Assembly (NCBI RefSeq): GCF_016458235.1
Contig: NZ_JAEMHK010000001.1
Location: 124,001 to 188,000, forward strand
Direction: 5' to 3'
Length of the DNA stretch: 64,000 bases
DNA from: Geomonas propionica
GTDB taxonomy: Bacteria; Desulfobacterota; Desulfuromonadia; Geobacterales; Geobacteraceae
Part shown: positions 15,756 to 22,625 of the stretch, one piece after another
Layout: each line of letters begins with the position of its first letter
Position numbering within the stretch: the first letter of the stretch is position 1
Position numbers and translations under genes: made by a program
The notes under the pieces: model-generated
The model's input: only the letters and a program-made list of their open reading frames with translations
Database searches by the model: none
What the model was told of the DNA's origin: nothing

Positions 15756-15980
15756 TCAGTCGAAGCGCACCCTGTCGAGGTCGTCATTCAGGTCTGCCAT
15801 TTTCTCCACTGCATCTGTCATGGCCAGGACAAACCCATCGAGGTTGATACCGACCGATCCGATGTTGTCTACCATCGCCTTGAACGACTGAGTGAGAAAC
15901 TCAACCTTAGCCAACTCTTGCACGTACCGCTGATGGATTTCCTGAATTGCCTCTCTGACAGCTACCTTCTCCTTTGCCAT
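15756..15980 (-). CDS. Small helical protein, hypothetical
   Basis: A 74-residue, probably all-helical protein (AIQEIHQRYVQELAKVEFLT, then LAMTDAVEKMADLNDDLD). It has an excellent ribosome site, AAGGAGGAGACCAAG, before the ATG. It follows one copy of the duplicated structured leader (16033-16157), while the coiled-coil gene at 16397 follows the other. Function unknown. Confidence 0.6.
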   Translation of the reverse strand: MAKEKVAVREAIQEIHQRYVQELAKVEFLTQSFKAMVDNIGSVGINLDGFVLAMTDAVEKMADLNDDLDRVRFD

Positions 15981-16032
15981 CTTGGTCTCCTCCTTAAGTA
16001 GTGCTCAAGCCGAGCATGTAACTGAACTGGTC

Positions 16033-16157
16033 AGATTAGCGGCACATAGCCGGGGTCTCTCTGACCTTGCCCCTGGTAGGCCATGAAGGAGTCCGCCCCA
16101 CCCTGAGAGATGTCGAGGGCGGAAGACCTCCCCCCACCTATGACCTCCTGTGCTCGG
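16033..16157 (-). ncRNA. Structured leader, copy 1
   Basis: A 52-base core (16033-16084) is 42/52 identical to 17010-17061, and a 21-base partner block (16137-16157) matches 17114-17134. On the minus strand AGGTCAT can pair with ATGGCCT; in copy 2 the pair is AGACCAT with ATGGTCT. One base pair changes from G-C to A-T with both sides altered, and another uses G-U, which supports a conserved RNA helix. The enclosed part has a different stem in each copy (here TCCGCCC 16092-16098 with GGGCGGA 16117-16123). Both copies lie directly upstream of small helical-protein genes, so a regulatory leader is likely. Confidence 0.5.
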
Positions 16158-16181
16158 TTGGGGGAGGGATGAACGCCGGGA

Positions 16182-16349
16182 CTAAACCGAACCCTGGGCG
16201 CGCTTCAACTTATCTTCTCGCTTTTGTGCTGCAGCTTGCTCCAAACGCTGGATGTGTGCCTGAATAGACGCTATTTCTCTTCGAAGCCTATCAACTTCCC
16301 ACCCCAGACGGTCCTCATCCCATGCATCATCAAAGTAAAGTACAGACAT
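16182..16349 (-). CDS. Small acidic-basic coiled-coil protein, hypothetical
   Basis: The 55-residue protein (SVLYFDDAWDEDRLGWEVDR, then a helix with Arg, Gln and Lys) ends in a charged coiled coil. The ATG at 16347-16349 is chosen for the GGGGAGGTTTCAA before it, rather than an earlier in-frame ATG lacking a ribosome site. It lies between the large coiled-coil gene and leader copy 1. No family is recognised. Confidence 0.55.
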   Translation of the reverse strand: MSVLYFDDAWDEDRLGWEVDRLRREIASIQAHIQRLEQAAAQKREDKLKRAQGSV

Positions 16350-16396
16350 TTGAAACCTCCCCTTGCTAGGATTTGCGATTTTGGTTGCTGCCGCGA

Positions 16397-16978
16397 TCAA
16401 CTGAGATGCTGGTTTTCCAAATCAGCGGCCAAGTCATTCCATGCTCCGTCGAACAAACCTACTCCTTTGTAGAACTCATCCCTCACTTTGCCGTTTAAGA
16501 AATGAGTATCTGCATCCTGTGCGCCTCCAAACGCCACCAGCCCGCTCATCTTGTAAGCCGTATATGCTCGCCGTAAAGCAGGAACGGCTTGGGCCAGTTC
16601 AGCTGCCATTACCGCTTGACAGGTTGCTTCTCTCGCCGTCTTAACTTGGCCCTTGTAGGAGTCCACTTTTTTTTGACCTGCTGTGATGTCTTTTTCTACG
16701 ACTTCCAGGGACGCGGCAAACAGCTTCACTCGCCCCTCCGTCCGGTCTACTTTAGCCTCCGAGGCTTCTATGTCCGCCTCGGTGCATTTGCCCCCGGCGA
16801 ACTTGATCACCAAGCGCGTTTGCGCTTCTTTTTCTGCGGACAGCGCCTCTTCGGCTTCTTGCTTCAACCGCAACAGCTCGGCTTGCTTGCCCTGGAGGGA
16901 TGCCAGCTGCTGTTCCGCCTGCGACAGCTCCTCTTTCTTCTCTTTCAGGTTTTTCTTGATGTTCTCCATCGTTTCCAT
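16397..16978 (-). CDS. Coiled-coil protein, hypothetical
   Basis: The 193-residue protein is a long coiled coil over about residues 4-115 (heptad-like KKNLKEKKEELSQAEQQLAS and onward), followed by a more compact C-terminal part with aromatic residues (YKMSGLVAFGGAQDADTHFL). It starts at an ATG after GGAGGACGTTCCG. Leader copy 2 lies immediately upstream. Such proteins occur in phage early regions, but nothing in the sequence names a function. Confidence 0.6.
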   Translation of the reverse strand: METMENIKKNLKEKKEELSQAEQQLASLQGKQAELLRLKQEAEEALSAEKEAQTRLVIKFAGGKCTEADIEASEAKVDRTEGRVKLFAASLEVVEKDITAGQKKVDSYKGQVKTAREATCQAVMAAELAQAVPALRRAYTAYKMSGLVAFGGAQDADTHFLNGKVRDEFYKGVGLFDGAWNDLAADLENQHLS

Positions 16979-17009
16979 CGGAACGTCCTCCAGTGTTATT
17001 TTGTGAGCC

Positions 17010-17134
17010 AGGTTAGCGGCACGTGGCCGGGGTCTCCCTGGTCAAGCCCCTGATAGACCATTTGAGGTGAACGTAAATTCATCGCCTGCCTATGCGATGA
17101 ACACCTCCCAACCCCTATGGTCTACCTATCTCGG
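17010..17134 (-). ncRNA. Structured leader, copy 2
   Basis: Second copy of the leader described at 16033-16157. On the minus strand GGTAGACCAT (17117-17126) pairs with ATGGTCTATC (17052-17061) through ten pairs including one G-U, and encloses a perfect 8-base hairpin TTCATCGC/GCGATGAA (17078-17085 with 17094-17101) and a GGAGGTG/CACCTC pairing. The outer helix is kept while the inner stems differ between copies. The G-U pair is only possible in the minus-strand RNA, in agreement with gene direction. Confidence 0.5.
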
Positions 17135-17155
17135 GGTCAAGAGGCCGAACAACCC

Positions 17156-17497
17156 TCAGGCGGCCTTCCTCGCCTTGTAATCTGCAAAAACTACCTTGGC
17201 CTCTGCCGGGAATGCGATGCGCATGCAGCACAGAACAAAAAAGGAGGCTCCGCTCTTCCTTTGAGCGACCTCCTTCATCAATGCCAACTTTTGGGCCGCA
17301 TTGGCTGCAGCCAGCTCAACAGCAATATGATCGACCGGCATGCCAGCGCCGTGAACTGCCACACCATTCAGCACCTTAAGTATCAAGTGGGCGCAGTGCA
17401 CCGGAGCCATTCCTTTGTCCAAGATCTGCTCGATCTGGGAAAGCTTCACCTCTGCTGCTTGCTTGGTTGTTGTCGAACGATATGTACGGTTGCGCAT
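17156..17497 (-). CDS. Hypothetical protein of the early region
   Basis: The 113-residue protein begins RNRTYRSTTTKQ, has helical segments (AHLILKVLNGVAVHGAGMP, then an Ala-rich helix) and a hydrophobic segment FFVLCCMRIAF near the C-terminus with two adjacent cysteines. The ATG at 17495-17497 follows AGGAGAGCAAA. It lies between the AlpA-like gene and leader copy 2 and is probably expressed with the early genes. No family recognised. Confidence 0.55.
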   Translation of the reverse strand: MRNRTYRSTTTKQAAEVKLSQIEQILDKGMAPVHCAHLILKVLNGVAVHGAGMPVDHIAVELAAANAAQKLALMKEVAQRKSGASFFVLCCMRIAFPAEAKVVFADYKARKAA

Positions 17498-17609
17498 TTT
17501 GCTCTCCTGTTGAGTCGCCTGGATGATAGGCACTGGAAACCTGCCAGGTACAGGCTTGTCGGGCTGCAGACCCTATCCAGCGCCTTGCGGCCTCACTGCC
17601 GCGCCCTGC

Positions 17610-17810
17610 TTACTCGCTAGTAGAACGCCTGATTCTGTTTTGCATGAAGTCCTCAACCGCTCGCGGGTCATACCGGACCCCAGAGCGGAGTTCATTTCCC
17701 ATTTTCAAGTAGGGTATACCGCCGCCCGTAAGCCTCTTACGACGAAGCCATGCCAGGGACATTCCGATTTGCTCGGCAACCTCTTTTTCATTCAGCAGTT
17801 TGCTGACCAT
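17610..17810 (-). CDS. AlpA/Cro-position helix-turn-helix protein
   Basis: The 66-residue protein LLNEKEVAEQIGMSLAWLRR plus GGGIPYLK and VRYDPRAVEDFM is an HTH_17 DNA-binding protein, paralogous to the gene at 4759-4953. It is the first leftward gene opposite the CI-like repressor and is separated from it by three operator palindromes, so it holds the position of Cro or of P4-type early regulators. The ATG follows GGGGGGTGCCCT. It may act as activator, excisionase or anti-repressor. Confidence 0.75.
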   Translation of the reverse strand: MVSKLLNEKEVAEQIGMSLAWLRRKRLTGGGIPYLKMGNELRSGVRYDPRAVEDFMQNRIRRSTSE

Positions 17811-17838
17811 AGGGCACCCCCCTTCGTTTTCCGTTGAA

Positions 17839-17904
17839 TACGATTACAATCGTATGTACGATAGTAATCGTAGTTAGCAAAGGTTGTCAACGATTAAAAT
17901 CGTA
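17839..17904. promoter_or_regulatory. Three-operator switch region
   Basis: Three 16-base palindromes of the form TACGATT-AATCGTA lie between the divergent HTH gene (left) and CI-like gene (right): 17839-17854 (perfect), 17857-17872 (near perfect) and 17889-17904 (near perfect). Centres are 18 and 32 bases apart. The arrangement resembles lambdoid operators, where a repressor occupies unequal sites to control both divergent promoters. The repressor gene starts only 11 bases after the third site, so autoregulation is expected. Confidence 0.75.
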
Positions 17905-17914
17905 GGGGTGAAAA

Positions 17915-18394
17915 ATGTGTGCACGCTTGGCCGGTGGAGGGGAAACACCTGAGAGGGTTATACAGTTGTTGAAGGATGAAGTAGCTAGAACCAGCCAGGC
18001 GGCAACGGCTCGCGCGACCGGTTTAACTCTAAGGGGAGTACAAAATTATTTGAAGGGAATCGGCGAGCCCACAACCGCCACTCTGGAAAAGCTCGCTCAT
18101 TATTTTGGAACTTCAGTTACTTGGTTACGGGGAAACACTGACGATTGCGGACCGGTATCCGACGAACGCATTGATACACTTTCAGATGTCATGTTAGAGC
18201 GCATGAAGGAAATGCTTGAACTTTACGAGGTTGTGCCTGAGAAATTCAGAAACTTGTATCATCTCCTTGTACATCGTGAAATGCGTGCAATACAAGGAAC
18301 GTATCGTATCTTTGGGATGCGTAACCGCGATAAGCCCAAAGTTAAAGAGATGGCGGAATACATAGACAAAATATCTAGAACTATAGTGATGTGA
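17915..18394 (+). CDS. CI-like repressor (XRE helix-turn-helix)
   Basis: The 159-residue protein has an XRE-type helix-turn-helix at about residues 25-75 (TSQAATARATGLTLRGVQNY, then GEPTTATLEKLAHYFGTSVT), as in Cro/CI proteins. The C-terminal half is helical and lacks the Ser-Lys autocleavage peptidase of LexA/CI, so induction by RecA cleavage is not evident; an antirepressor or a helper-phage protein may relieve repression, as in satellites. It is the only rightward gene of the right half. The ATG follows AGGGGTGAAAA. Confidence 0.75.
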   Translation: MCARLAGGGETPERVIQLLKDEVARTSQAATARATGLTLRGVQNYLKGIGEPTTATLEKLAHYFGTSVTWLRGNTDDCGPVSDERIDTLSDVMLERMKEMLELYEVVPEKFRNLYHLLVHREMRAIQGTYRIFGMRNRDKPKVKEMAEYIDKISRTIVM

Positions 18395-18396
18395 AG

Positions 18397-19659
18397 CTAC
18401 AACGACCGAATGCCAATAGAAGGCAGAACCAGCACGTTGCCACCCAACCTGCACCCCATTAACCGCTCGATTTCGTTAGCAATGGCCTGCAGAGGGGCCC
18501 TCAGATCATCTACGTCTGTGCAATCGTAATGTTTCCCCGTCACAGTTCCATCTGAATGGTTCGTCAGTTTGTCGATGTCTTGCCGGCGCAGCTTCAGCCG
18601 TTCCCCCACAGTTGTGAAGGACCTACGCAATCCGTGCACTGTAAGCTTAAGCCCGGTCTTGAACTGGAGGAGGTCGGCTTTCAGGGCAATGTGGCCAGTT
18701 TTGCTGGCGTGGTTGGCATTGAGCGAAGGGAACACAAAGGGGTTGCCTTCTGGATTCTCTGCCCGTCTCCGCTTCAAGATCCCCAGGGACTGCCGAGAAA
18801 GAGGAACCTTTAACGACTGATTATTTTTCGTGTCTGGAAGAACAAGATTTGCCTCCACCAGGTCAACATGCTCCCACCTGAGCCCCGCCGCCTCCCGGTT
18901 CCGCAAGCCGTGGTATAGACAGAACACGTAACAGTCCTGCGTGATCTCATTGAAAGACCTGAGACCTTCCCTGAAGACCTTAAAGTCATTTCCCCTCAAG
19001 CAGTCATCCCGGCTGGCGGTCTTTGGCCATAAGCCAGCGATACCGATCACGGAGCAGGGATTCACCGGCATCGCCGCCGGGTACTTCACCTTTGCGTAAT
19101 TTAGTATCGCCTGGAGCTTACCAAAGTTGTTCTTCGCCGACATTCTCCCATGGGTCTTTTCGATCTGCTTGAACCGGTCTATGATCACATCGGCGGGGAT
19201 CTTGCTAACCTCGGTGAGCGGCAAGTCCATCCAAGTGGAAAACTTGACCGGAATCTCTGACCGGTACGCGTGCTCAGATCGCGGCTTAAGCGTTTTATCC
19301 GCCAAATGTATGTCCATCATTTTGGCCAGTGTCGGCACGTTGGAAGGAACTACAGGCCGCCCATCCCGGAGCTGCTGCAGGAGCAACCGCGCCTTCCCAC
19401 GGGCCTCATCAGGAGTCAATTCGCCAAAGGCCCCTACCTTGGCCTTACGGGTGACGTATTTTCCCTTTGCTGGGTCCATTACGTCCGCCTGGACGTAGAA
19501 GACGCGGGCCCCTTTCTGCTTCACTCCCCCCTTGTCCAGGAAGTCGGCGGACACTCTCAGCAAGAAGCCCCTCAACTCGGTATCGAAATAATCCACCCTC
19601 CCCGATCCCGGCGGCACAATCTGCCTTATCTCGCGCAATGTCAGGTTGATCTTCGGCAC
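18397..19659 (-). CDS. int: P4-type tyrosine integrase
   Basis: The 420-residue protein has an N-terminal DUF4102-like arm-binding domain (about 1-95, ending ARGKARLLL), a core-binding domain (about 105-210) and a C-terminal tyrosine recombinase domain. Catalytic residues visible are R253 (GLRNREAAGL), K278, H342 and R345 (VHGLRRSF), H368 and nucleophile Y378 (GKHYD). It would join the element to the DUF1847 gene at the 22-base core. The start is a GTG at 19657-19659 after GGAGAGGGTGTC. It begins 189 bases from attR. All key residues are present, so it should be active. Confidence 0.93.
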   Translation of the reverse strand: MPKINLTLREIRQIVPPGSGRVDYFDTELRGFLLRVSADFLDKGGVKQKGARVFYVQADVMDPAKGKYVTRKAKVGAFGELTPDEARGKARLLLQQLRDGRPVVPSNVPTLAKMMDIHLADKTLKPRSEHAYRSEIPVKFSTWMDLPLTEVSKIPADVIIDRFKQIEKTHGRMSAKNNFGKLQAILNYAKVKYPAAMPVNPCSVIGIAGLWPKTASRDDCLRGNDFKVFREGLRSFNEITQDCYVFCLYHGLRNREAAGLRWEHVDLVEANLVLPDTKNNQSLKVPLSRQSLGILKRRRAENPEGNPFVFPSLNANHASKTGHIALKADLLQFKTGLKLTVHGLRRSFTTVGERLKLRRQDIDKLTNHSDGTVTGKHYDCTDVDDLRAPLQAIANEIERLMGCRLGGNVLVLPSIGIRSL

Positions 19660-19703
19660 GACACCCTCTCCTTTTCCTACCCATGATCAGGTACCCGCAA
19701 CGC

Positions 19704-19721
19704 GGGTAGGATATGGGGAGG
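19704..19721 (+). repeat. Putative integrase arm-type site, right end
   Basis: This is an identical copy of the 18-base repeat at 2811-2828, lying between the integrase start and attR. The paired placement inside both ends suggests a binding site for the integrase arm domain or an AlpA-like excisionase. Confidence 0.5.
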
Positions 19722-19736
19722 TCGAGAAATAAAAAA

Positions 19737-19766
19737 ACCGCTAAAGCTGTACTAAACCTTAGCGGT
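19737..19766 (-). terminator. Rho-independent terminator behind the DUF1847 gene
   Basis: On the minus strand an 8-base stem ACCGCTAA/TTAGCGGT is followed by a run of seven T. It lies inside the element between attR and the integrase, in position to stop transcription coming from the host DUF1847 gene. The element thus appears to supply both a new C-terminus and a new terminator for its host gene. Confidence 0.7.
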
Positions 19767-19838
19767 CATTCGGGCGGAATGTCAACCTTAAATTCCTGAT
19801 AATACAAATGTTTATCAACCCATATCAATATGGATAAA

Positions 19839-20561
19839 TCATTTTATGACCATAGGTCCTTTTTGCAGGCGCTTGTAGTAGAAGTTTTGGCCGTAGAGGA
19901 CGGCGGCGGGGTTGTGGCCGGTGACGCGGTCCTTCACCACCAGGGTGGTCACCGGGGCCTTGGAGTACTTGTTGAAGAGCATGTCGTGCCCGACACACAG
20001 GCCGACGATCATGTTCATGTCGGTGTCAAGATCGTTGCAGATCTGGGCCTGCGCGACCGGATTACAGGCGGGTTCGAAGGTTCCCGGACGCACCTTGTCG
20101 CTCTCGGCGAGCCCCAATTCCTTCTTGTCAATGCTGCCCGCTTTGCAGCAGACGCTCAATGGAGTAAACCCCTGGGCCTTCAGTATCGCGACCAACCGCT
20201 CGGATTCTTCGAGGAGCCCGATGCAGGTGGCGATGCCGATTCGTTGGTATCCCATGAGTTTCGCGAAAGCGATGGTGTCTTCGACGCGGGTCCAGCGCGC
20301 ATTCACGGCGTCACTGCCGGGAATGGGCTGGTAGCAAAGCCCTTCCACGCGGGCCGCCACGAACGCCATCTTGGCGTCCTCGCTCTCCCCCTTCAGCAGC
20401 TCCGCCGACTCCTGCACCACCTCGGCATGACGATCGGCAGGGCAGTTACCCGGTCGGGGCGGTGCCGTGGCGGGATCCCCGCTCCAGCAATTGGTGGTCC
20501 CTTTCTTCTGCCAGACCGCGCTGCAACTCGCGCAGGTGACTTCAGCGTACTCCTTTTCCAT
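19839..20561 (-). CDS. DUF1847 cysteine-rich metal-binding protein, integration target
   Basis: The 240-residue protein has a cysteine-rich N-terminus (TCASCSAVWQKKGTTNCW) and further Cys residues in CIGLLEESERL, VCCKAGSIDK, ACNPVAQAQICNDL and GLCVGHD, as in the DUF1847 family of presumed metal-binding proteins. The last two residues before the stop (IK) are encoded by the element; the core itself ends at ...PMV. Without the element, the left host flank would give VE and a stop at the same length. The start ATG follows AAAAGGAGGGCGAC. Function unknown; intact despite the insertion. Confidence 0.8.
   Translation of the reverse strand: MEKEYAEVTCASCSAVWQKKGTTNCWSGDPATAPPRPGNCPADRHAEVVQESAELLKGESEDAKMAFVAARVEGLCYQPIPGSDAVNARWTRVEDTIAFAKLMGYQRIGIATCIGLLEESERLVAILKAQGFTPLSVCCKAGSIDKKELGLAESDKVRPGTFEPACNPVAQAQICNDLDTDMNMIVGLCVGHDMLFNKYSKAPVTTLVVKDRVTGHNPAAVLYGQNFYYKRLQKGPMVIK
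19848..19869. other. attR core of the integrated element
   Basis: Right copy of the 22-base attachment repeat, one mismatch from 2728-2749. It encodes the residues LQKGPMV of the DUF1847 protein on the minus strand. Confidence 0.8.
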
Positions 20562-20591
20562 GTCGCCCTCCTTTTAGGCTCCAACCAAAGA

Positions 20592-20818
20592 TCACTAACG
20601 CAAAGGCGCCAAGCGGCGAAGGCGCAAGGCAGACAAATAGTTAGTTCGATCTCCTGCTCCCCCCTTTCGCAAATGGGGCCAGGGGGGGATTCCGCGAGGC
20701 AGCCAAACATCCCCGCCTGCAACGGAGTCAAATCCCCCTAAAGTCCCCCTTTGCGAAAGGGGGACTTTTACCCACGAAAGTTCTTTGCGTCCTGGCGCCT
20801 CTGCGCCTTTGCGTTAAG
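20592..20818. repeat. Nested inverted-repeat intergenic element
   Basis: The outer arms are AACGCAAAGGCGCCAAGC-like (about 20597-20625) and its approximate inverse GGCGCCTCTGCGCCTTTGCG (about 20793-20815). Inside lies a second pair of G/C-rich arms (CCCCCCTTTCGCAAATGGGG near 20666 and CCCCCTTTGCGAAAGGGGG near 20745). Related outer arms occur at 55905-56015. It looks like a repeat inserted into another repeat. No gene is present. Confidence 0.55.
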
Positions 20819-21113
20819 GGTTTACCGGCTCCTGAATCAACACGTACGGGGAGATGATCAGGCAATTGAAGATCTTCCCCTGCTCGGCGTCCCACGTCTG
20901 TATCTGCTCGATACTGGGCTTGGCCAGCAGGGACGAGGAGAGCCAGCGCTGCACCTTCTGCACCTCATCCGCGGCGAGCGCCGCACCTACCTCGGCCAAG
21001 TCCAGCAGCGGGTCCACCAAGATCACTCCGCCGCGCTCCAAGTGCGCCCTGAGCGAAAGCCAATCGGTGATATCAATCTTGGTGGCCAGTTCCTCCCTGG
21101 TATCCGTCATCAT
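20814..21113 (-). CDS. DUF2288 family protein
   Basis: The 99-residue protein begins MMTDTREELATKIDITDW and contains HLERGGVILVDPLLDLAEVG and WDAEQGKIFNCLIISPYVLI, which match the small DUF2288 family found in many proteobacteria and cyanobacteria. Start ATG 21111-21113 follows AGGAG. It lies 7 bases after the yceH gene and is likely cotranscribed with it. No function is established to my knowledge. Confidence 0.75.
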   Translation of the reverse strand: MMTDTREELATKIDITDWLSLRAHLERGGVILVDPLLDLAEVGAALAADEVQKVQRWLSSSLLAKPSIEQIQTWDAEQGKIFNCLIISPYVLIQEPVNP

Positions 21114-21120
21114 AAAACTC

Positions 21121-21768
21121 CTATTCGAAAGATTTCCTAAAGTCGGCGATGGTTTGGCGCAGGGCCGCCACCTCCTCGCGCAGGGTGGCCACTTCCTGCT
21201 CCAGCTCCGCGATCCTCTCTCCGGACGCGCCACCCCTTGCGCCTTCCGACGCGGCCGCCAATTCGGCAAGGTCCGGCTCGCCGGCGAAGAGCTGGCAGTA
21301 GCGCGGCTCCTTGCGTCCCGGCTGGACCGGCAGGCGCGTTACCAGCGGAGGTGTCCTCTCCATCAGGTCCTGCAGCACCGCCTCCACCTCGGCCAGGTCG
21401 GCGAAGGCGTGCATGCGCTCCCCGCGCGTCCGCAGCTCGCCGACGGTCTGCGGGCCGCGCACCATCAACTCACACAGAAGGGCGAGCTCGGCGGGGGTGA
21501 AGCGGAACTTTTCAACCAGCGCGTGGCGGTACTTGGAGACCCTGCCGCCGGCACCGGAAAGCAGAGCGAACTGTTTGAAGCGCAGGCTGTCGAGGGCGCC
21601 GGTCACCTGCGATTCATCCAGGTTCGTGACCGGGTCCCGGTTCGATTTCTGATTGCAGGCGTTCACCAGCGCGTTCAGGGAAAGGGGGTAGTACTCGGGA
21701 GTGGTCAGTTCCTTCTCGATCAGGGAACCGAGCACTCTCAGTTCGACAGCGTTGAGGGTCACATCCAT
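21121..21768 (-). CDS. yceH: YceH family (DUF480) protein
   Basis: The 215-residue protein matches YceH: LNAVELRVLGSLIEKELTTP at the N-terminus, NACNQKSNRDPV, then two winged-helix repeats and a C-terminal coiled coil (ERIAELEQEVATLREEVAAL). YceH proteins are widespread and conserved; the winged helices suggest nucleic-acid or protein binding, but the biochemical role is not settled. Start ATG follows AAAGGAGCCTTTCC. It is first of a two-gene unit with the DUF2288 gene. Confidence 0.85.
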   Translation of the reverse strand: MDVTLNAVELRVLGSLIEKELTTPEYYPLSLNALVNACNQKSNRDPVTNLDESQVTGALDSLRFKQFALLSGAGGRVSKYRHALVEKFRFTPAELALLCELMVRGPQTVGELRTRGERMHAFADLAEVEAVLQDLMERTPPLVTRLPVQPGRKEPRYCQLFAGEPDLAELAAASEGARGGASGERIAELEQEVATLREEVAALRQTIADFRKSFE

Positions 21769-21996
21769 GGAAAGGCTCCTTTACCCGGAACTTCTGGTCA
21801 TCAATAAAACAACAAGCGGGGGACTTAATGCCATCCCCGAGGGTGAAGTCGCTCCAACTTACTAGATTCCCCGCCACGGTTCAATGCAAAAAGCGGGATC
21901 AGCACCGCCAGACTCTATTGTTGTATAACATCATTTTATTTGTTATGGTATTGCGCAGTTGACGCTGCAGCAAGGCGACCTACCCAAGGAGAATAC

Positions 21997-22461
21997 ATGG
22001 CGGCTTTTCTGGACCTGAAGAAGATCAACAAGACCATCAAGATTTTTGCCGTGGCGCAGTTCGGGCTGATCGCCATCCTGATTTATACCGCAATCAACTT
22101 CCAGCAGCGGCTGCAGGCGGTGGGCAGGGGATACCGCTTCATGAACGGCGTGATCTATGCCTTCGTGATCCAGTTGCTGTTCTTCTACCCGATCTTCAAG
22201 TTCGCCGGCAAGGAAGCCGACCGTGATTTCACCCTGGTCGGGAAAATACCCACCCCGGAAGAGGGCAAGGCGTTCGCCAAGAAAAAGAGGTGGGCGGACA
22301 TCATCAAGATCTCGGTCATGAGCTTCTACTTCATCTTCGCAGTGGCCGCTCCGGCGGATCCTTTCATCCTCAGCGTCATCATCTACAGCTTCCTGCTCAC
22401 GGTCCTTACCTACCTGCAGTGCTACAGCGCCGCGATGAAGAAACTGTCCAGAACGGCCTGA
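21997..22461 (+). CDS. Small four-helix membrane protein, hypothetical
   Basis: The 154-residue protein has four hydrophobic segments, at about 17-34 (IFAVAQFGLIAILIYTAINF), 50-68, 104-121 and 124-141, with positive charge in the loops. It is predicted to sit in the inner membrane. The ATG at 21997 is chosen for AAGGAG seven bases upstream. It stands alone between yceH (divergent) and the FKBP gene. No family is recognised. Confidence 0.7.
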   Translation: MAAFLDLKKINKTIKIFAVAQFGLIAILIYTAINFQQRLQAVGRGYRFMNGVIYAFVIQLLFFYPIFKFAGKEADRDFTLVGKIPTPEEGKAFAKKKRWADIIKISVMSFYFIFAVAAPADPFILSVIIYSFLLTVLTYLQCYSAAMKKLSRTA

Positions 22462-22625
22462 AGTACAGGAACGCTCGTGCCGGTCAAAGCGAAGCCCCGC
22501 GGCGAAGGCGGACAAGAAAAAAAGAGCCGTAGTCAGATTTTGCTGGACTAGCGGGCGCTGTCCCACGTACCATCCCGACATAGCTACGCGCTAGAAATCA
22601 ACCCCATAGAAGGAACAAAGTTAAC

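Noticed and set aside
15595-15891. A 98-residue rightward gene
   Set aside because: Mostly antisense to the small gene at 15756, with no ribosome site and no coding character.
2728-19869. A complete prophage
   Set aside because: Terminase, portal, capsid, baseplate, fibre and lysis genes are all absent from the 17.1 kb.
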